DNA of 52,643 bases from JBOGWP01 sp050693875 (GCA_050693875.1 JBOGWP010000044.1:1-52643); one strand, 5' to 3'; shown: positions 9,487 to 19,084, counted from the first letter of the stretch. The notes: generated by a model from the sequence alone, not told the origin. Numbers and translations are program-made.

Positions 9487-10577
9487 GCCGCGGTGGGCGA
9501 GCAGGTCGTATGGGAGGCGGCGTCGAAGGTGCGAACGTCGAGGTTGGGCGTGCCGATCACCTCACGGAAGAGCCGCGCCGCCCCGTGCAGGTCCTCGTTG
9601 GTGGCATGCGACCCGCCGATGAAGCCGCAGGCCGCAGGCCCGTGATTGTCGATCGTCCATCGGATCCGGGTGGCGATCTCGGAGAGCGCTCGATCCCACG
9701 ACACCTCGGCGTACCCGTCGGCCCCCCGCATAAGCGGCGCCCGGAGGCGGTCCCGGTGCGAGACGTACCGATGCCCGAACCGGCCCTCGTCACCGCTCCA
9801 GAAGGAGTTCACGTGCTCGTTGGGCAGCGCCTGGGTGCGCAAGAGCTCACCGCCCCGCTGCTCGATCGAGAGGGGACATCCGACCGCGCAGTACGAGCAC
9901 ACGCTCGCGGTCGCCTGCAGGTCCCACGGGCGAGAGAGGAAGCGGTACGGCTTCGAGGTGAGCGCACCGACCGGGCAGACCTGGATCGTGTTGCCGGAGA
10001 AGTAGGAGTGGAACTCTTCGTCGGACGCGGTGTTGATCTGGGTGGCCGACCCGCGGTCGACGAGCTCGATGAACGCATCGCCGGCGACCTCGTCGCAGAA
10101 GCGGGCGCACCGCCAGCACAGCACGCATCGCTCCCGATCGAGCATCACCAGCTTGGAGATCGGAAGGGGCTTCGGAAAATGGCGCTTCGCCTCCTGGTAC
10201 CGGGTTGCCCCCGGGCCGAAGGCCAAGGCCTGGTCCTGGAGGGGGCACTCGCCGCCACGGTCGCAGATGGGGCAGTCCAGCGGGTGGTTGATGAGGAGCA
10301 GCTCGAGGACGGCCCGCTGGGCTTCGGTGGCAGCCTCGCCGTCGGTGCGGACGACCATCCCGTCCGTGATGGACGTGGCGCAGGCGGGGAGCAGCTTCTT
10401 GGCTCCCTCCACCTCGACGAGGCACATCCGGCAGGCCGCGACCGACGCCATGCCCGGGTGGTAGCAGAAGCGCGGGACGAAGATGTCGAGCTCCTCGGCG
10501 ACATCGATCAGCAGCCGCCCCTCGTCGGCCTCGACCTGCCGGCCGTTGATCGTCACGTGGATCTGGTCACGCGCCAT
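9483..10577 (-). pseudogene. nuoG: NADH-quinone oxidoreductase subunit G, N-terminal fragment
   Basis: 364 codons of NuoG with all iron-sulfur motifs. The [2Fe-2S] site is PRFCYHPG with ACRMCLVE and LLPAC. His/Cys ligands are in CPICDRGGECPLQDQ. The [4Fe-4S] Cys are in RCVLCWRCARFCDEVAG with CPVGAL, and CSYCAVGCPL follows. It is the electron wire between NuoF/E and the membrane arm. The start is an ATG at 10577, overlapping the end of the small membrane protein gene by 11 bases. The frame fails after VRTFDAASHTTC; the next fragment continues in another frame, so the gene as read cannot make full-length NuoG (expected about 869 residues). Whether this is decay or assembly error is open. Confidence 0.85.
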
Positions 10578-11058
10578 CGTCGTACTCCGCGGTGTCGGGA
10601 ACCGGTGCGGGAGGACGGGCGACCAGCTCGGAGATGCCGCTGAGGAGCAGGACCGTGGGAAGGACGACGACGACGATCAGATGGAAGGTGCCACGCGTCC
10701 GGAGGGCCGCCTGCACCGCGTTGCCCAGACCGACCTTTCCGACGATGTTCGCCCCGGCCCGCTCGAACTCGGCGACCGTGCTCGCCATCACGCCGTAGTG
10801 GCTGCCGACGATCGCGGTGACGAGCAGGATCCCGCTGGCGATCGCAAGCCAGGGCCACGCCCCGACGCGCATCGCCGCGAACACCGTCGTCCCCAGCGTC
10901 GCGAGGGCGGTCGCCGCGAGCAGGAGGATGAGCCAGGGGGGCATGTCCCCGATCAGGCCGCCCGCGTACTCGAAGCGGACCCCTCGCAGCAGGTACCACG
11001 AGTAGACCCAGGCGAAGAGCGAGAACGCGAGGGCGACGCGACGAATCGCAGTGCTCAC
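10567..11058 (-). CDS. Small membrane protein inserted between nuoF and nuoG
   Basis: 163 residues, GTG start whose GTGA overlaps the nuoF stop; its end overlaps the nuoG start by 11 bases, so it is translationally locked into the nuo operon. It has about four membrane helices: residues about 7-25 (VALAFSLFAWVYSWYLL), 42-65, 70-90 and 128-146 (HLIVVVVLPTVLLLSGI). It has no cofactor motif and is not a standard complex I subunit. The frame is intact, unlike several neighbours. Function unknown; an accessory or assembly factor for complex I is inferred from position only. Confidence 0.75.
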   Translation of the reverse strand: MSTAIRRVALAFSLFAWVYSWYLLRGVRFEYAGGLIGDMPPWLILLLAATALATLGTTVFAAMRVGAWPWLAIASGILLVTAIVGSHYGVMASTVAEFERAGANIVGKVGLGNAVQAALRTRGTFHLIVVVVLPTVLLLSGISELVARPPAPVPDTAEYDDGA

Positions 11059-12371
11059 CCGGACGCCCCCACACCCATGGCGGCGTCGATGGGGCAGCGG
11101 TCGGCGCCGATGTGGGCCAGGAACTCCTCCCGGAACAGCTTGATCGACGACCGCAGCGACCAGGCGGCGGAGTCGCCCAGTGGGCAGAACGAGCGGCCGC
11201 TCGCCGGCGCCCCCGCCTCGGGGAGCATGTTCTCGCAGATCGAGAGGAGCAGGTCGGCGTCCTCAGCCCGTCCCTCGCCCCGCTCGAGGCGTTCCAGGAC
11301 CTTGCGTATCCACCAGGTCCCCTCGCGGCATGGGGTGCACTTGCCGCACGACTCGTGGTTGAAGAACCGGCCGATCACCAGGGCCATCCGCACGGGGCAG
11401 GTGGTCTCGTCCATCACGACGACGCCGCCGGAGCCGAGCATGGTGCCCGCAGCGGCGAGCGATTCGAAGTCCATGGCGATGTCGGTCGTGGTGAGCCAGG
11501 GCGCGCTCGCCCCGCCGGGGATCACAGCTTTCAGGCTTCGGCCCCCGGGGATCCCTCCGGCGAGGTCGATGAGGTCGGCCAGGCGGGTCCCCAGGGGTGC
11601 CTCGTAGTTGCCGGGTTTGGCGACGTGGCCCGACATCGAGAAGACCTTGGTGCCCGGCGACTTCTCGGTGCCCACTGAGCGGAGCCAGTCGGAGCCGCGG
11701 AGCACCAGGTGCGGCAGGTTGGCCAGCGTTTCTACGTTGTTCACCACGGTGGGGGAGCCGTTGAGCCCCCTCACCGCGGGAAACGGCGGACGCAGCCGCG
11801 GCTGGCCACGGTACCCCTCGAGCGAGTCGAGCAGCGCGGTCTCCTCGCCGCAGATGTAGGCGCCCGCCCCGCGGTGGATGACGACCTCGCAGGAGAAGTC
11901 GCTGCCGGCGATGTTCCTCCCGGCGGAGCCCTTGGCCTTCGCGGTGGCGAGGGCCTCGAGGAGCCTTCGCCGTCCGAGGGCGAACTCCCCACGCACGTAG
12001 ATGAACACCCGCTCGGCCTGGATGGCATATGCGGCGATGAGTGCTCCTTCAAGAAGGGCGTGCGGGTCGCGCTCGGTGAGCTCCCGATCCTTGAAGGTGC
12101 CCGGCTCGCCCTCGTCATCGTTGACCACGATGTAGCGCGGGAAGACGTCGACCGGGATGAAGGACCACTTCATGCCGGTCGGGAAGCCGGCGCCGCCCCG
12201 CCCGCGGAGGCCGGACGTTGTGACGAGTTCGACCAGCTGCGACGGCGTAAGGTCTCGCACCGCCTTCCGAAGCCCCTCGTAGGCGCCGTCGGAGAGCGCC
12301 CGCTCGAGGCTGTGCGAGTCGCTCGGGTGCTCGGTGTACCGCTTGGTGACGACGAGGTCGGGCAGCGTCAC
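11055..12371 (-). CDS. nuoF: NADH-quinone oxidoreductase subunit F
   Basis: 438 residues, intact. It binds FMN and NADH and starts electron flow in complex I. Visible sites: GLRGRGGAGFPTG (FMN/NADH loop), VNDDEGEPGTFKDREL, the Gly-rich CGEETALLDSLEG, and the [4Fe-4S] ligands ESCGKCTPCREGT with a later SFCPLGDS. A GTG start at 12371 gives the expected VTLPDLVVTKRY beginning. The frame is open further upstream only by reading antisense to the PD40 gene, giving no homologous sequence. The nuoE gene is not adjacent: about 4 kb of other genes and remnants lie between. Confidence 0.93.
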   Translation of the reverse strand: MTLPDLVVTKRYTEHPSDSHSLERALSDGAYEGLRKAVRDLTPSQLVELVTTSGLRGRGGAGFPTGMKWSFIPVDVFPRYIVVNDDEGEPGTFKDRELTERDPHALLEGALIAAYAIQAERVFIYVRGEFALGRRRLLEALATAKAKGSAGRNIAGSDFSCEVVIHRGAGAYICGEETALLDSLEGYRGQPRLRPPFPAVRGLNGSPTVVNNVETLANLPHLVLRGSDWLRSVGTEKSPGTKVFSMSGHVAKPGNYEAPLGTRLADLIDLAGGIPGGRSLKAVIPGGASAPWLTTTDIAMDFESLAAAGTMLGSGGVVVMDETTCPVRMALVIGRFFNHESCGKCTPCREGTWWIRKVLERLERGEGRAEDADLLLSICENMLPEAGAPASGRSFCPLGDSAAWSLRSSIKLFREEFLAHIGADRCPIDAAMGVGASG

Positions 12372-12547
12372 GGGCGGGCCAACTCGCGGCGGATGCGTCC
12401 CGTTGCTCGGATCCTCGTCTCCTCTGATCGTGGTTTCGGACCTTCGTCCCAGCGCCCTGCCGAGTGGGGGCCGCCGCAAATCCCTCCGAGCGTACCCCAG
12501 CGGGGCCGAGCTCCACCGGAGGCTCCGGCGGGCGATTCGCGACGACG
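12372..12547. other. Intergenic gap between nuoF start and PD40 gene stop
   Basis: 176 bases upstream of nuoF, presumably holding its promoter because nuoF is here separated from nuoE. No convincing hexamer pair or hairpin was recognised. Confidence 0.3.
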
Positions 12548-13852
12548 CTACCAGTCGATCCGGTCGCACGCCCCGTCGCCGACCGACCGCAGGAAGGTCC
12601 CGTTCGCGCGCATGACGAAGGGCCGAGGAGCCCCCTCGCGGCTCGAGACGAAGGCGATCTCGGTCCCGTCCTGCGACCAGGCCGGATCCCATCCCGAACC
12701 GACCGTGAGCTGGCTCTGCGGGGCGCCGTCGACCGGCATCACGTACAGCTCGAAGCTCCCGCCGCGGTCGCGTGTGAAGACGATCCGCCGGCCATCGGGC
12801 GACCAGTCGGGCTGGCGATCCTGTCCGGGATCGGAGGTGAGGCGGGTGACGAGGGTCTGCGGCGAGTTCCACATCCAGTAGATGTCGGGATTCCCCGCCC
12901 GGTCCGAGACCCAGGCGATCCGCTGCCCATCCGGCGCCCAGGCCGGCTCTCGCTCGTCCGACGGCAGGAAGGTGAGCCGCCGCGGCTCGGTCCCATCGCT
13001 CTTCATGGTGTACAGCTCGGAGTTGCCGTCTCGGGTCGAGACGAATGCGATGTGGATCCCATCCGGCGCCCAGGCCGGCTCGGTGTCGCTCGCCGGGTCC
13101 GTGGTCAGCCGGACGACCTGCGATCCGTCGGCTTTCATCACGTAGATCTCGTCGTTGCCGTCGCGGTTAGTGACGAAGGCGAGGCCGCTCCGGTCGGGCG
13201 ACCAGGCAGGCATTCGATCGGAGGCGGGGTGATTGGTGAGGTTCGTCACGCCCTGCCGCCCGGGCTGCACCAACGCGATCTCTCGGTTGCCGCCGATGTC
13301 GGCATCGACGAGCAATGGGGGGCCGGGCGGCGGCTCGGGTGTGGGAGTGGACGCGGTGGCTGTCCCGGCGGTGGGCGGCGTGGAGGGGTCGGAGGCTGCA
13401 GGGGGAAGTGCGGGGCTCGCCGGCAGGTGCGGCGCCACCGGCGCTGCCCTCTTCGGACCCGGCCCGGCCGGTGAGTGAGGCGTGTCGACGACGACAGGCC
13501 TGCTCGAGTCCAACGCCGGCGGCGTCTCCGCGGCCGCCGGTGGCGGATCGAGCGGCAGCGGCCTGCCGGCTGGGATCGCGGGGGACCGCGAGAGGGGCGG
13601 CGTGGGCGGTCGAACGTCGGCTGCGGGAGGGTCCCGTGGTTCGAATGTGAAGGCAAACGCGACGAGTCCGGTCGCGGCCGCAAGCAGAGCGACGAGCCAG
13701 ACGAGCCAGCCCGGCGGGCGCCGCCGGGGAGAGACGGACGGCCAACCTCCCGACGGGTCTCCGGACGGGCCTCTCGACGGGAGGAGCGTGCGGGCATCCG
13801 GGGCACGAACGCGGGCCTCCGGGGGGAGCGAGACGCCGCTCGGACTCTTCAC
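12548..13852 (-). CDS. Membrane-anchored PD40/TolB-like beta-propeller protein
   Basis: About 434 residues from a GTG at 13852; an upstream in-frame GTG at 14038 would add 62 residues, and neither start has a good ribosome binding site. An Arg/Pro N-terminus leads into one membrane helix (PPGWLVWLVALLAAATGLVAF), then a Pro/Ala/Thr-rich linker of about 100 residues, and five to six PD40 repeats of the form PAWSPDRSGLAFVTNRDGNDEIYVM (broken here for length into PAWSPDRSGLAF and DGNDEIYVM). Such blades resemble the propeller of TolB but there is no TolB N-terminal domain. Extracytoplasmic binding or scaffold role inferred. It lies inside the split nuo region with no link to complex I. Confidence 0.8.
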   Translation of the reverse strand: MKSPSGVSLPPEARVRAPDARTLLPSRGPSGDPSGGWPSVSPRRRPPGWLVWLVALLAAATGLVAFAFTFEPRDPPAADVRPPTPPLSRSPAIPAGRPLPLDPPPAAAETPPALDSSRPVVVDTPHSPAGPGPKRAAPVAPHLPASPALPPAASDPSTPPTAGTATASTPTPEPPPGPPLLVDADIGGNREIALVQPGRQGVTNLTNHPASDRMPAWSPDRSGLAFVTNRDGNDEIYVMKADGSQVVRLTTDPASDTEPAWAPDGIHIAFVSTRDGNSELYTMKSDGTEPRRLTFLPSDEREPAWAPDGQRIAWVSDRAGNPDIYWMWNSPQTLVTRLTSDPGQDRQPDWSPDGRRIVFTRDRGGSFELYVMPVDGAPQSQLTVGSGWDPAWSQDGTEIAFVSSREGAPRPFVMRANGTFLRSVGDGACDRIDW

Positions 13853-14014
13853 GGCCCCGCTGCTGCGGGTTGCGGTTTCACTCTCACCTGCCTCGACCTG
13901 GACGCCGGTGCGGCGCAGGCCCGGCACGACGGCGGCGGCCGTCGTGCGGGGAAGTGAGGCCGGCGGACGGAGCCGCCGGGCCGCGTCGGCGATGCTATCT
14001 GCGCCCGACGACGA

Positions 14015-14647
14015 ATGCGAGAGGACGATGCTCGGCACGAGGAGCCCCTCGTGTACGCCGCGCAGGGGTCCAGGCGTCTCAGGTGCGCAAGGGCACCGAG
14101 ATTCCGTACCTGGCCCACCTGCTCGCGGTCGCCGCCCTCGCGGTCGAATACGGCGGTGACGAGACCCAGGCCATTGCCGCGCTGCTCCACGAATCCGTGG
14201 AGGACCAGGGCGGTGCCGCCCGGCTTGGCGACATTCGCAAGCGGTTCGGCCCCCGGTTGCCGACATCGTGGAGCAGTGCAGCGACACCACCGAGCAACCG
14301 AAACCGCCCTCGTGCGACCGCAAGCAGCGCCATCTCGACCATCTGGAGACCGCCCCTGCGAGGTGCTGCGGGTGTCGCTGGCGGACAAGCTGCACAACGC
14401 CCGGGCCATCCTCTGGGACGTCCGCGACCGGGGCATCGACGTCTTCGCCCGCTTCACGGCTCCCCGGCCCTGCCAGCTCTGGTACTACCGGCGCCTCTCG
14501 GACCTGTTTGCTCGGCGCTTCCCGGGGGCCCTGGCGGAGGAGCTTGAGCGAGTGGTCAAGCAGCTCGAATTCATGGCCGGTGACGACGCCGGCGACGCTG
14601 CGGCCGCTTGCCTGGCCTGGTGCGAGCAGCAAGCTGCTGACGGGTGA
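14015..14647 (+). pseudogene. HD-domain (SpoT/RelA hydrolase-like) protein, frameshifted
   Basis: Four consecutive blocks in three frames join into one recognisable HD-domain protein. LVYAAQ (frame of 14015) is followed by ASQVRKGTEIPYLAHLLAVA and ALLHESVED in a second frame, IVEQCSDTTEQPKPP and RKQRHLDHLETA in a third, and VLRVSLADKLHNARAILWD to the stop back in the first. The HD pair is represented by LAHL and by LLHESVED, where Glu stands in the usual LLHDAVED (the HD dyad reads HE), and the SLADKLHNAR block matches (p)ppGpp hydrolase-type proteins. Frameshifts lie near 14065, 14262 and 14355. Its 5' end overlaps the possible longer start of the divergent PD40 gene. Confidence 0.75.
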
Positions 14648-14900
14648 GAGCAAGGCCTTATGTCGATGACGTGGTGGGCGCCGCTCGTGCTCGCCCTCGT
14701 GAACCTGGTCCTTCAAGCCAGGATGGCGATGAGGAGGCGACGTCGGGGAACGCCGGCATTGGCTTGTTCGCGATCGGCATCGACGCCCTCTCTTGGCGTG
14801 ATGGCTCTGCGACGCCAACCATGAGCCCGTGATGTGGCCGTGAATGATGAGGTCAACAGACGACGAGCGTTCTGGCGTGAGTAACTGCCTCTCACCCTTC
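14648..14900. other. Gap between two remnants
   Basis: 253 bases between the HD-domain and HNH pseudogenes. Open frames across it are antisense or out-of-frame shadows with no recognisable motif. I see no promoter, RNA or repeat. Confidence 0.3.
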
Positions 14901-16084
14901 CTACGGCGGCGACCGACCCCAGCCGGTCGCCGCCACCCGCGGCGGCTCCCACGCCCATGCCCCCAGCCCTCCGGAAAGGCGCCACCCTCCGAAGGTCTTG
15001 AGCCAGTGATGCGTCCGACACTGCCGGTTCAGGTTCTCCAGGCAGGTCCTGCCTCCCTGGGATATGGGAATGGTGTGGTCGATCTCGAGGTTGCGCCCGG
15101 TTGTGGCAGCCCGGGATCACGCAGGTCGGGTCGCGCTCCTCGAGGGCTCTCCGGAGGTTTGCCGGGATGGTGCGCCCCAGATGTGCCACCGCCTTCACGT
15201 CCGCCCCGCCGGTCAGGATCACCGATAGGAACGAGTGGCGGCCAGGCTCTCCGCCACCGCCACCGGGATCGGCCCCACCCCGGGGATCTCGCAGATCTCC
15301 CCCGAGACACTGTGTCCCCGGAGAAGGGCGGAGTGGTCCACGCGGACGTGCACCCTCGCCACCGGCCCGTGGGCCAGCTGGTCGTGCTCGCAGGTACGGG
15401 CATGCTCGGCCATCTCCACCAGGGCGTCGGCGGCGAGGGCCTCGTGAGACTCCGCCCGCCCCTCCCGCCGCAGCACCGTGTGGTAGCGCCCCAGGGCGGC
15501 CAGCACGGCGGCTCCCGCCTTGGGGGTAAGCCGCGCGTCAGGCGAAATGCCCCCTCGGGATCGCACCAGTGGCGCAGCCTCCGGGAGCGGTGGATCCGCT
15601 GGTGGCGGGCGGTCTCGTCGGGCTCCGCCGCCGACTTCACCTTGGCGCAGCGCTCCCGAAGCCCCCCGAGGCTCTCGGTCTGAGCCATCTGGAGCAGCTC
15701 GGGTTCGGCTTTGGGATCGGCCGAGGCGGCATCGGCGATATCGGCGGCCTGGGGAGCAGACAGCCTCCCCTGCCTGAGGGCCTGGTCGACCCCGGGGAGC
15801 TCCGCCACCTTCCGGGCGGTCTCCAAGGTGTCGATCGCCCGGCCCAGGGACTCGCCGGTGGCCCTGGCCATCCAGTGGGCGGCGGAGCGCTCCCCGCTGC
15901 TCCGCCACGCCCCCGAGGAGGCCACCCGCCGGGCGGCCAGGGCCTTGCCCGCGGCACCCAGCCGCTCGACTTTGCCAAACGTCTCCACCAGGGCGGTGGC
16001 GAAGGAGGGCTCGAGCACCTCGGGGTCGAGGGATCCGACCACCTGCTCCGGCAACCCCACCGCCTGTTTCAGACTCTCGAACAT
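14901..16084 (-). pseudogene. 13E12/DUF222 HNH endonuclease, frameshifted
   Basis: The N-terminal part (from ATG 16084, MFESLKQAVGLPEQ) carries the DUF222 region: LAARRVASSGAWRSSGERSA, ETARKVAELPGVDQALRQG and HQRIHRSRRLRHWCDPEGAF. The frame then breaks near 15535; the next frame reads ARLTPKAGAAVLAALGRYH to ICEIPGVGPIPVAVAESL, a third reads ILTGGADVKAVAHLGRTIP and CVIPGCHNR, and a fourth shift gives NLEIDHTIPISQGGRTCLEN with CRTHHWLKT and stop at 14901. The HNH core C-x4-C, IDH and the final H are all visible across frames. At least three lesions. These genes are multicopy and often mobile-like in actinobacteria. Confidence 0.8.
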
Positions 16085-16335
16085 AAGTTCGATGATAGGA
16101 GAAGGGGGTGACAAAAAATGGGGTCAACAGATGGCTGACAGAAATAGAGTTGAGTTTCTTGCCGAGAAGTCCATTGCGAAAGCTTCTTGGATCCGGTTGG
16201 TAACTCGGGGAAAGGGCCAAAGGGCCAGTTGCCTCGGCTTAATCTGCCGCATGCCATCGACCAGCAACTACTGGGTCGAACGACGTGCGACCGGGCCCCC
16301 GCCGGCCCCGCCAGCCCTGCCCGCCCCCGAGCCGC
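16085..16335. other. Gap between HNH remnant and nuoE stop
   Basis: 251 bases with no supported gene or RNA. It lies downstream of nuoE and therefore interrupts the usual nuoE-nuoF junction. Confidence 0.3.
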
Positions 16336-16830
16336 CTACTCTCGCCCGAGCTCCTCCACCATCCGCACGGCCTCTTCCGCCCCCACCGGTCCCCGCATGT
16401 CCCCGTAGTCCACCTGGACCACTGGGGCCCGGTCGCAGGCCGCCAGGCACTCGGCGCGCTCGAGGGTCAGGCGGCCGTCTGCCGTCGTGCCGGCGTGGTG
16501 CGAGTCGACGCCGAGATGCTCCTCGAGGGCAGAGACGATCCGCTCGGCCCCCAACATCGCGCAGGCGAGGCTCTGGCAGACCGAGACCACGTGGCGGCCC
16601 TTCGGCTCGGTGTGCAGCATCGTGTAGAAGCTCGCCACGCCGCGGACCTCGGCGGCGGTCAGGCCGAGGATCTCGCCGACCTCGCGGATGCCCTCCGGGC
16701 CGACCCAGCCGTCCCGGTCCTGCACGAGGCGGAGCAGCTCGAGAATGGCGCTGCGCTGGCGTCCCGGTGGATAGCGGGCGATGATCTCCGAGGCCTCGGC
16801 CCCCAGGTCGATCCCCTGTCCGGCACTCAT
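16336..16830 (-). CDS. nuoE: NADH-quinone oxidoreductase subunit E
   Basis: 164 residues, intact. The thioredoxin-like [2Fe-2S] subunit of the NADH-oxidising module. The ligands are C-x4-C in VCQSLACAMLG and C-x3-C in ECLAACDRAP. The start is an ATG at 16830 whose ATGA overlaps the nuoD stop. The same frame happens to be open through nuoD because nuoD is frameshifted, which makes a false NuoD-NuoE fusion appear; the sequence between (Arg/Pro-rich) is not homologous to anything. Partner NuoF is about 4 kb away on the same strand. Confidence 0.9.
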   Translation of the reverse strand: MSAGQGIDLGAEASEIIARYPPGRQRSAILELLRLVQDRDGWVGPEGIREVGEILGLTAAEVRGVASFYTMLHTEPKGRHVVSVCQSLACAMLGAERIVSALEEHLGVDSHHAGTTADGRLTLERAECLAACDRAPVVQVDYGDMRGPVGAEEAVRMVEELGRE

Positions 16831-18093
16831 CGGTCGACCCCTCCAAGCACCGGGTCCACGCTTGCGATCGTGGCGACGGTGTCGGCCAGCATCGTGTCGC
16901 GCATCATCGCCGGCAGGCACTGCAGGTTGGCGAACGAGGGATCGCGGATGTGGACCCGGTAGGGGTAGCTCCCTCCGTCCGACACGACGTAGGCGCCGAG
17001 CTCGCCCCGCGGCGACTCGATGCAGACGTAGGTGTCGCCCGCCGGAACCGGGTATCCCGGGGCGACCAGCTTGAAGTGATGGATGACCGCCTCCATCGAT
17101 CGCGTGAGGTCGCGTCGCGACGGCGGGGTGATCTTCGGGTCGGTGTTCCGGAACGGGCCCGAGGGCATCGTGTCGAGGACCTGGCGGACGATGCGCGCCG
17201 ACTGCCGCATCTCCTCGATCCGGATACGGTACCGGTCGTAGACGTCGCCGCCGGCAGCAGTCGGCACGTCGAACTCGTATTGCTCGATCCCCGAGTAGGG
17301 GAATGCCTTGCGGATATCCCACGCCACCCCCCGTGGCCCGCAGGATCGGTCCGCTCGCGCCGAGGGCGATGGCCCGCTCACGGCTGATGGCTCCGACGCC
17401 CACGGTGCGCTGCCGCCAGATCGGGTTGTCGGTGAGCAGCTCCTCGTACTCGTCGATCCGCCCGGGCAGGATCGCCAGGAAGTCCTCTACCGGAGTCTGC
17501 CAGCCGTCGGGCAGGTCTTGCCACGAGCCGCCGGGCACGATGAAGTTGTGGTTCATTCGCAGCCCGGTGACCATCTCGAAGAAGTCGAGGAGCAGCTCGC
17601 GCTCTCGGAAGCCGTAGAGCATTACCGAGATCGCGCCCATGTCCATCCCCTGGGTTCCCAGCCAGACCAGGTGCGAGGAGATGCGGTTCAGCTCGGTCAT
17701 GAGGATCCGGATCGCCTGCCCGCGCGGCGGCACCTCGATCTCGAGGAGCCTCTCGACCGCGAGCGAGTAGACGAGCTCGTTGAAGAACGGGGACAGGTAG
17801 TCCATCCGGGTCACGATCGTGACCGTCTGGCGCCAGGTGTTGTCCTCGCACTCCTTCTCCATCCCGGTGTGCAGGTAGCCGATGACGGGCTTCACCTCCC
17901 GGACCAGCTCGCCCTCGAGCTCGAGCACAAGCCGCAGAACCCCGTGCGTGGACGGGTGCTGCGGGCCCATGTTGATGGTCATCCGGCCCTCGGACTCGTC
18001 GACCTCCTCGACGTAGGCGCCGCGGGCGGTGGATTCGAACTCCTCGACGAGACCCGCGGTGGTGCCGGATCCCTTCGCGTCTCCTTCGGCCAC
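16827..18093 (-). pseudogene. nuoD: NADH-quinone oxidoreductase subunit D, one frameshift
   Basis: Peripheral-arm subunit at the quinone site. The start is a GTG at 18093 after GAGGAGAA. The first frame gives TINMGPQHPSTHGVLR, GYLHTGMEKECED, RISSHLVWLG and FIVPGGSW down to GASGPILRATG. The second frame continues VAWDIRKAFPYSG, RIEEMRQSARIVRQVLD and GELGAYVVSDGGSYPYR to VLGGVDR. The break is in a run of six C on the plus strand at 17327-17332; removing one base restores ATGVAWD, exactly the family pattern. All functional motifs are otherwise preserved, so a single-base assembly error or slippage is as likely as true loss. Confidence 0.9.
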
Positions 18094-18125
18094 TGTTGGG
18101 TTCTCCTCGGCTCGCGCCGGCCGGG

Positions 18126-18584
18126 CTAGGCCCCGGCGAGAGGTGCTTGAACTCGATCGGCACCTTGCCGATCGCGTGGTTCTTGCGCAGCGGGTGCCCC
18201 TCCCACTCGTCGGGCATTAGGATGCGGCGCAGTCGGGATGCCCGTCGAAGACGATCCCGACCTACCAATCCGCCCCCGGCCACACCGAGGTCACGCTGGC
18301 CGTCCGAGGAGGGTCTCCGTCGGGAGCGGAGTCTTCACCCGGAGGCGGCGCGGGGTCTCCAGGTCGGTGAGCGTGTAGACGACCTCGAACCGCGGGTCGC
18401 GGCCGGGCCGGTCGACCCCGCAGAGATCCGAGAGAAAGCCGAATCCGGCGCCGGCCGCCCAGCGGGCTACTGCAGGCCACTGGGCGGGCTCGACCACCGC
18501 GACCAGCTCGCCGGCCGCGGCCTCCTCGAGGGCAACCGCGCCGGGGAACTGCGCGGCCACCTCCTCGGCAGCGCGCCCCGTCAC
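18126..18584 (-). pseudogene. nuoC: NADH-quinone oxidoreductase subunit C, multiply disrupted
   Basis: The start is a GTG at 18584, overlapping the nuoB stop (GTGA). The first frame reads FLSDLCGVDRPGRDPRFEVV and YTLTDLETPRRLRVKTPLPT. It then shifts (about 18300) to SVTSVWPGADW, where a TAG follows at once. The strongly conserved FEREVYDLF block expected after GADW is missing (about 21 bases less than the family pattern, which can be explained as two in-frame losses). GIVFDGHPD follows, then another shift to LRRILMPDEWEGHPLRKNH and KVPIEFK, and one more shift would be needed to reach the likely stop TAG at 18126. At least three frameshifts plus a deletion make this the most damaged nuo gene. 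Confidence 0.8.
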
Positions 18585-19084
18585 CGCGAGCGGGGAGCGG
18601 CCAGCCGCTCTCGGTACTCGCCAGTGAGGATCTTGTCGTGGAGGCGGAGGATGCCGTCGATCAGCATCTCGGGCCGTGGGGGGCACCCGGGCACGTACAT
18701 GTCCACCGGGACCACCTGGTCGACCCCCTGGATGAGCGCGTAGTTGTTGAAGACCCCGCCGCACGAGGCGCAGGCCCCCATCGAGATCACCCACTTCGGC
18801 TCGAGCATCTGGTCGTAGATCGTCCGCAGGATGGGCGCCATCTTCTGAGAGACGCGGCCGGCAACGATCATGAGATCGGCCTGCCGGGGAGAGGCGCGGA
18901 AGACCTCCATCCCGAAGCGGGCGAGGTCGAACCGGCTCGCTCCCGCCGACATCATCTCGATCGCGCAGCACGCCAGGCCGAAGGTCGCCGGCCAGAGGCT
19001 CGAACGGCGGGCCCAGTCGACGAGCCGGTCGAGGCTTGCGGTGATGATCCCGGTGCCCGTTCGGGGCTCGTTGGCTACTCCCAT
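18581..19084 (-). CDS. nuoB: NADH-quinone oxidoreductase subunit B
   Basis: 167 residues, intact. It carries cluster N2, the last iron-sulfur cluster before quinone. Ligands: the Cys pair in GLACCAIEMMS, GACASCGGVFNNY and VPGCPPRPE. The ATG at 19084 has a strong GGAGG-type site (GAAGAGGAGGGCTCGA) and overlaps the end of nuoA by 10 bases. The ORF is open further upstream in the antisense of nuoA, which is not coding. Its integrity contrasts with both flanking nuo genes. Confidence 0.93.
   Translation of the reverse strand: MGVANEPRTGTGIITASLDRLVDWARRSSLWPATFGLACCAIEMMSAGASRFDLARFGMEVFRASPRQADLMIVAGRVSQKMAPILRTIYDQMLEPKWVISMGACASCGGVFNNYALIQGVDQVVPVDMYVPGCPPRPEMLIDGILRLHDKILTGEYRERLAAPRSR

Noticed and set aside
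7969..10577. Programmed frameshifting in nuoG
   Set aside because: Three separate shifts without slippery heptamer-plus-structure arrangement; also seen in nuoC and unrelated genes, so decay or error is simpler.
11055..12872. Longer NuoF starting at 12872
   Set aside because: Residues before the GTG at 12371 are antisense of the PD40 gene and lack homology to NuoF.
16336..18093. Apparent NuoD-NuoE fusion protein
   Set aside because: It arises because nuoD is frameshifted; the middle (Arg/Pro-rich) is out-of-frame nuoD. NuoE has its own ATGA start.
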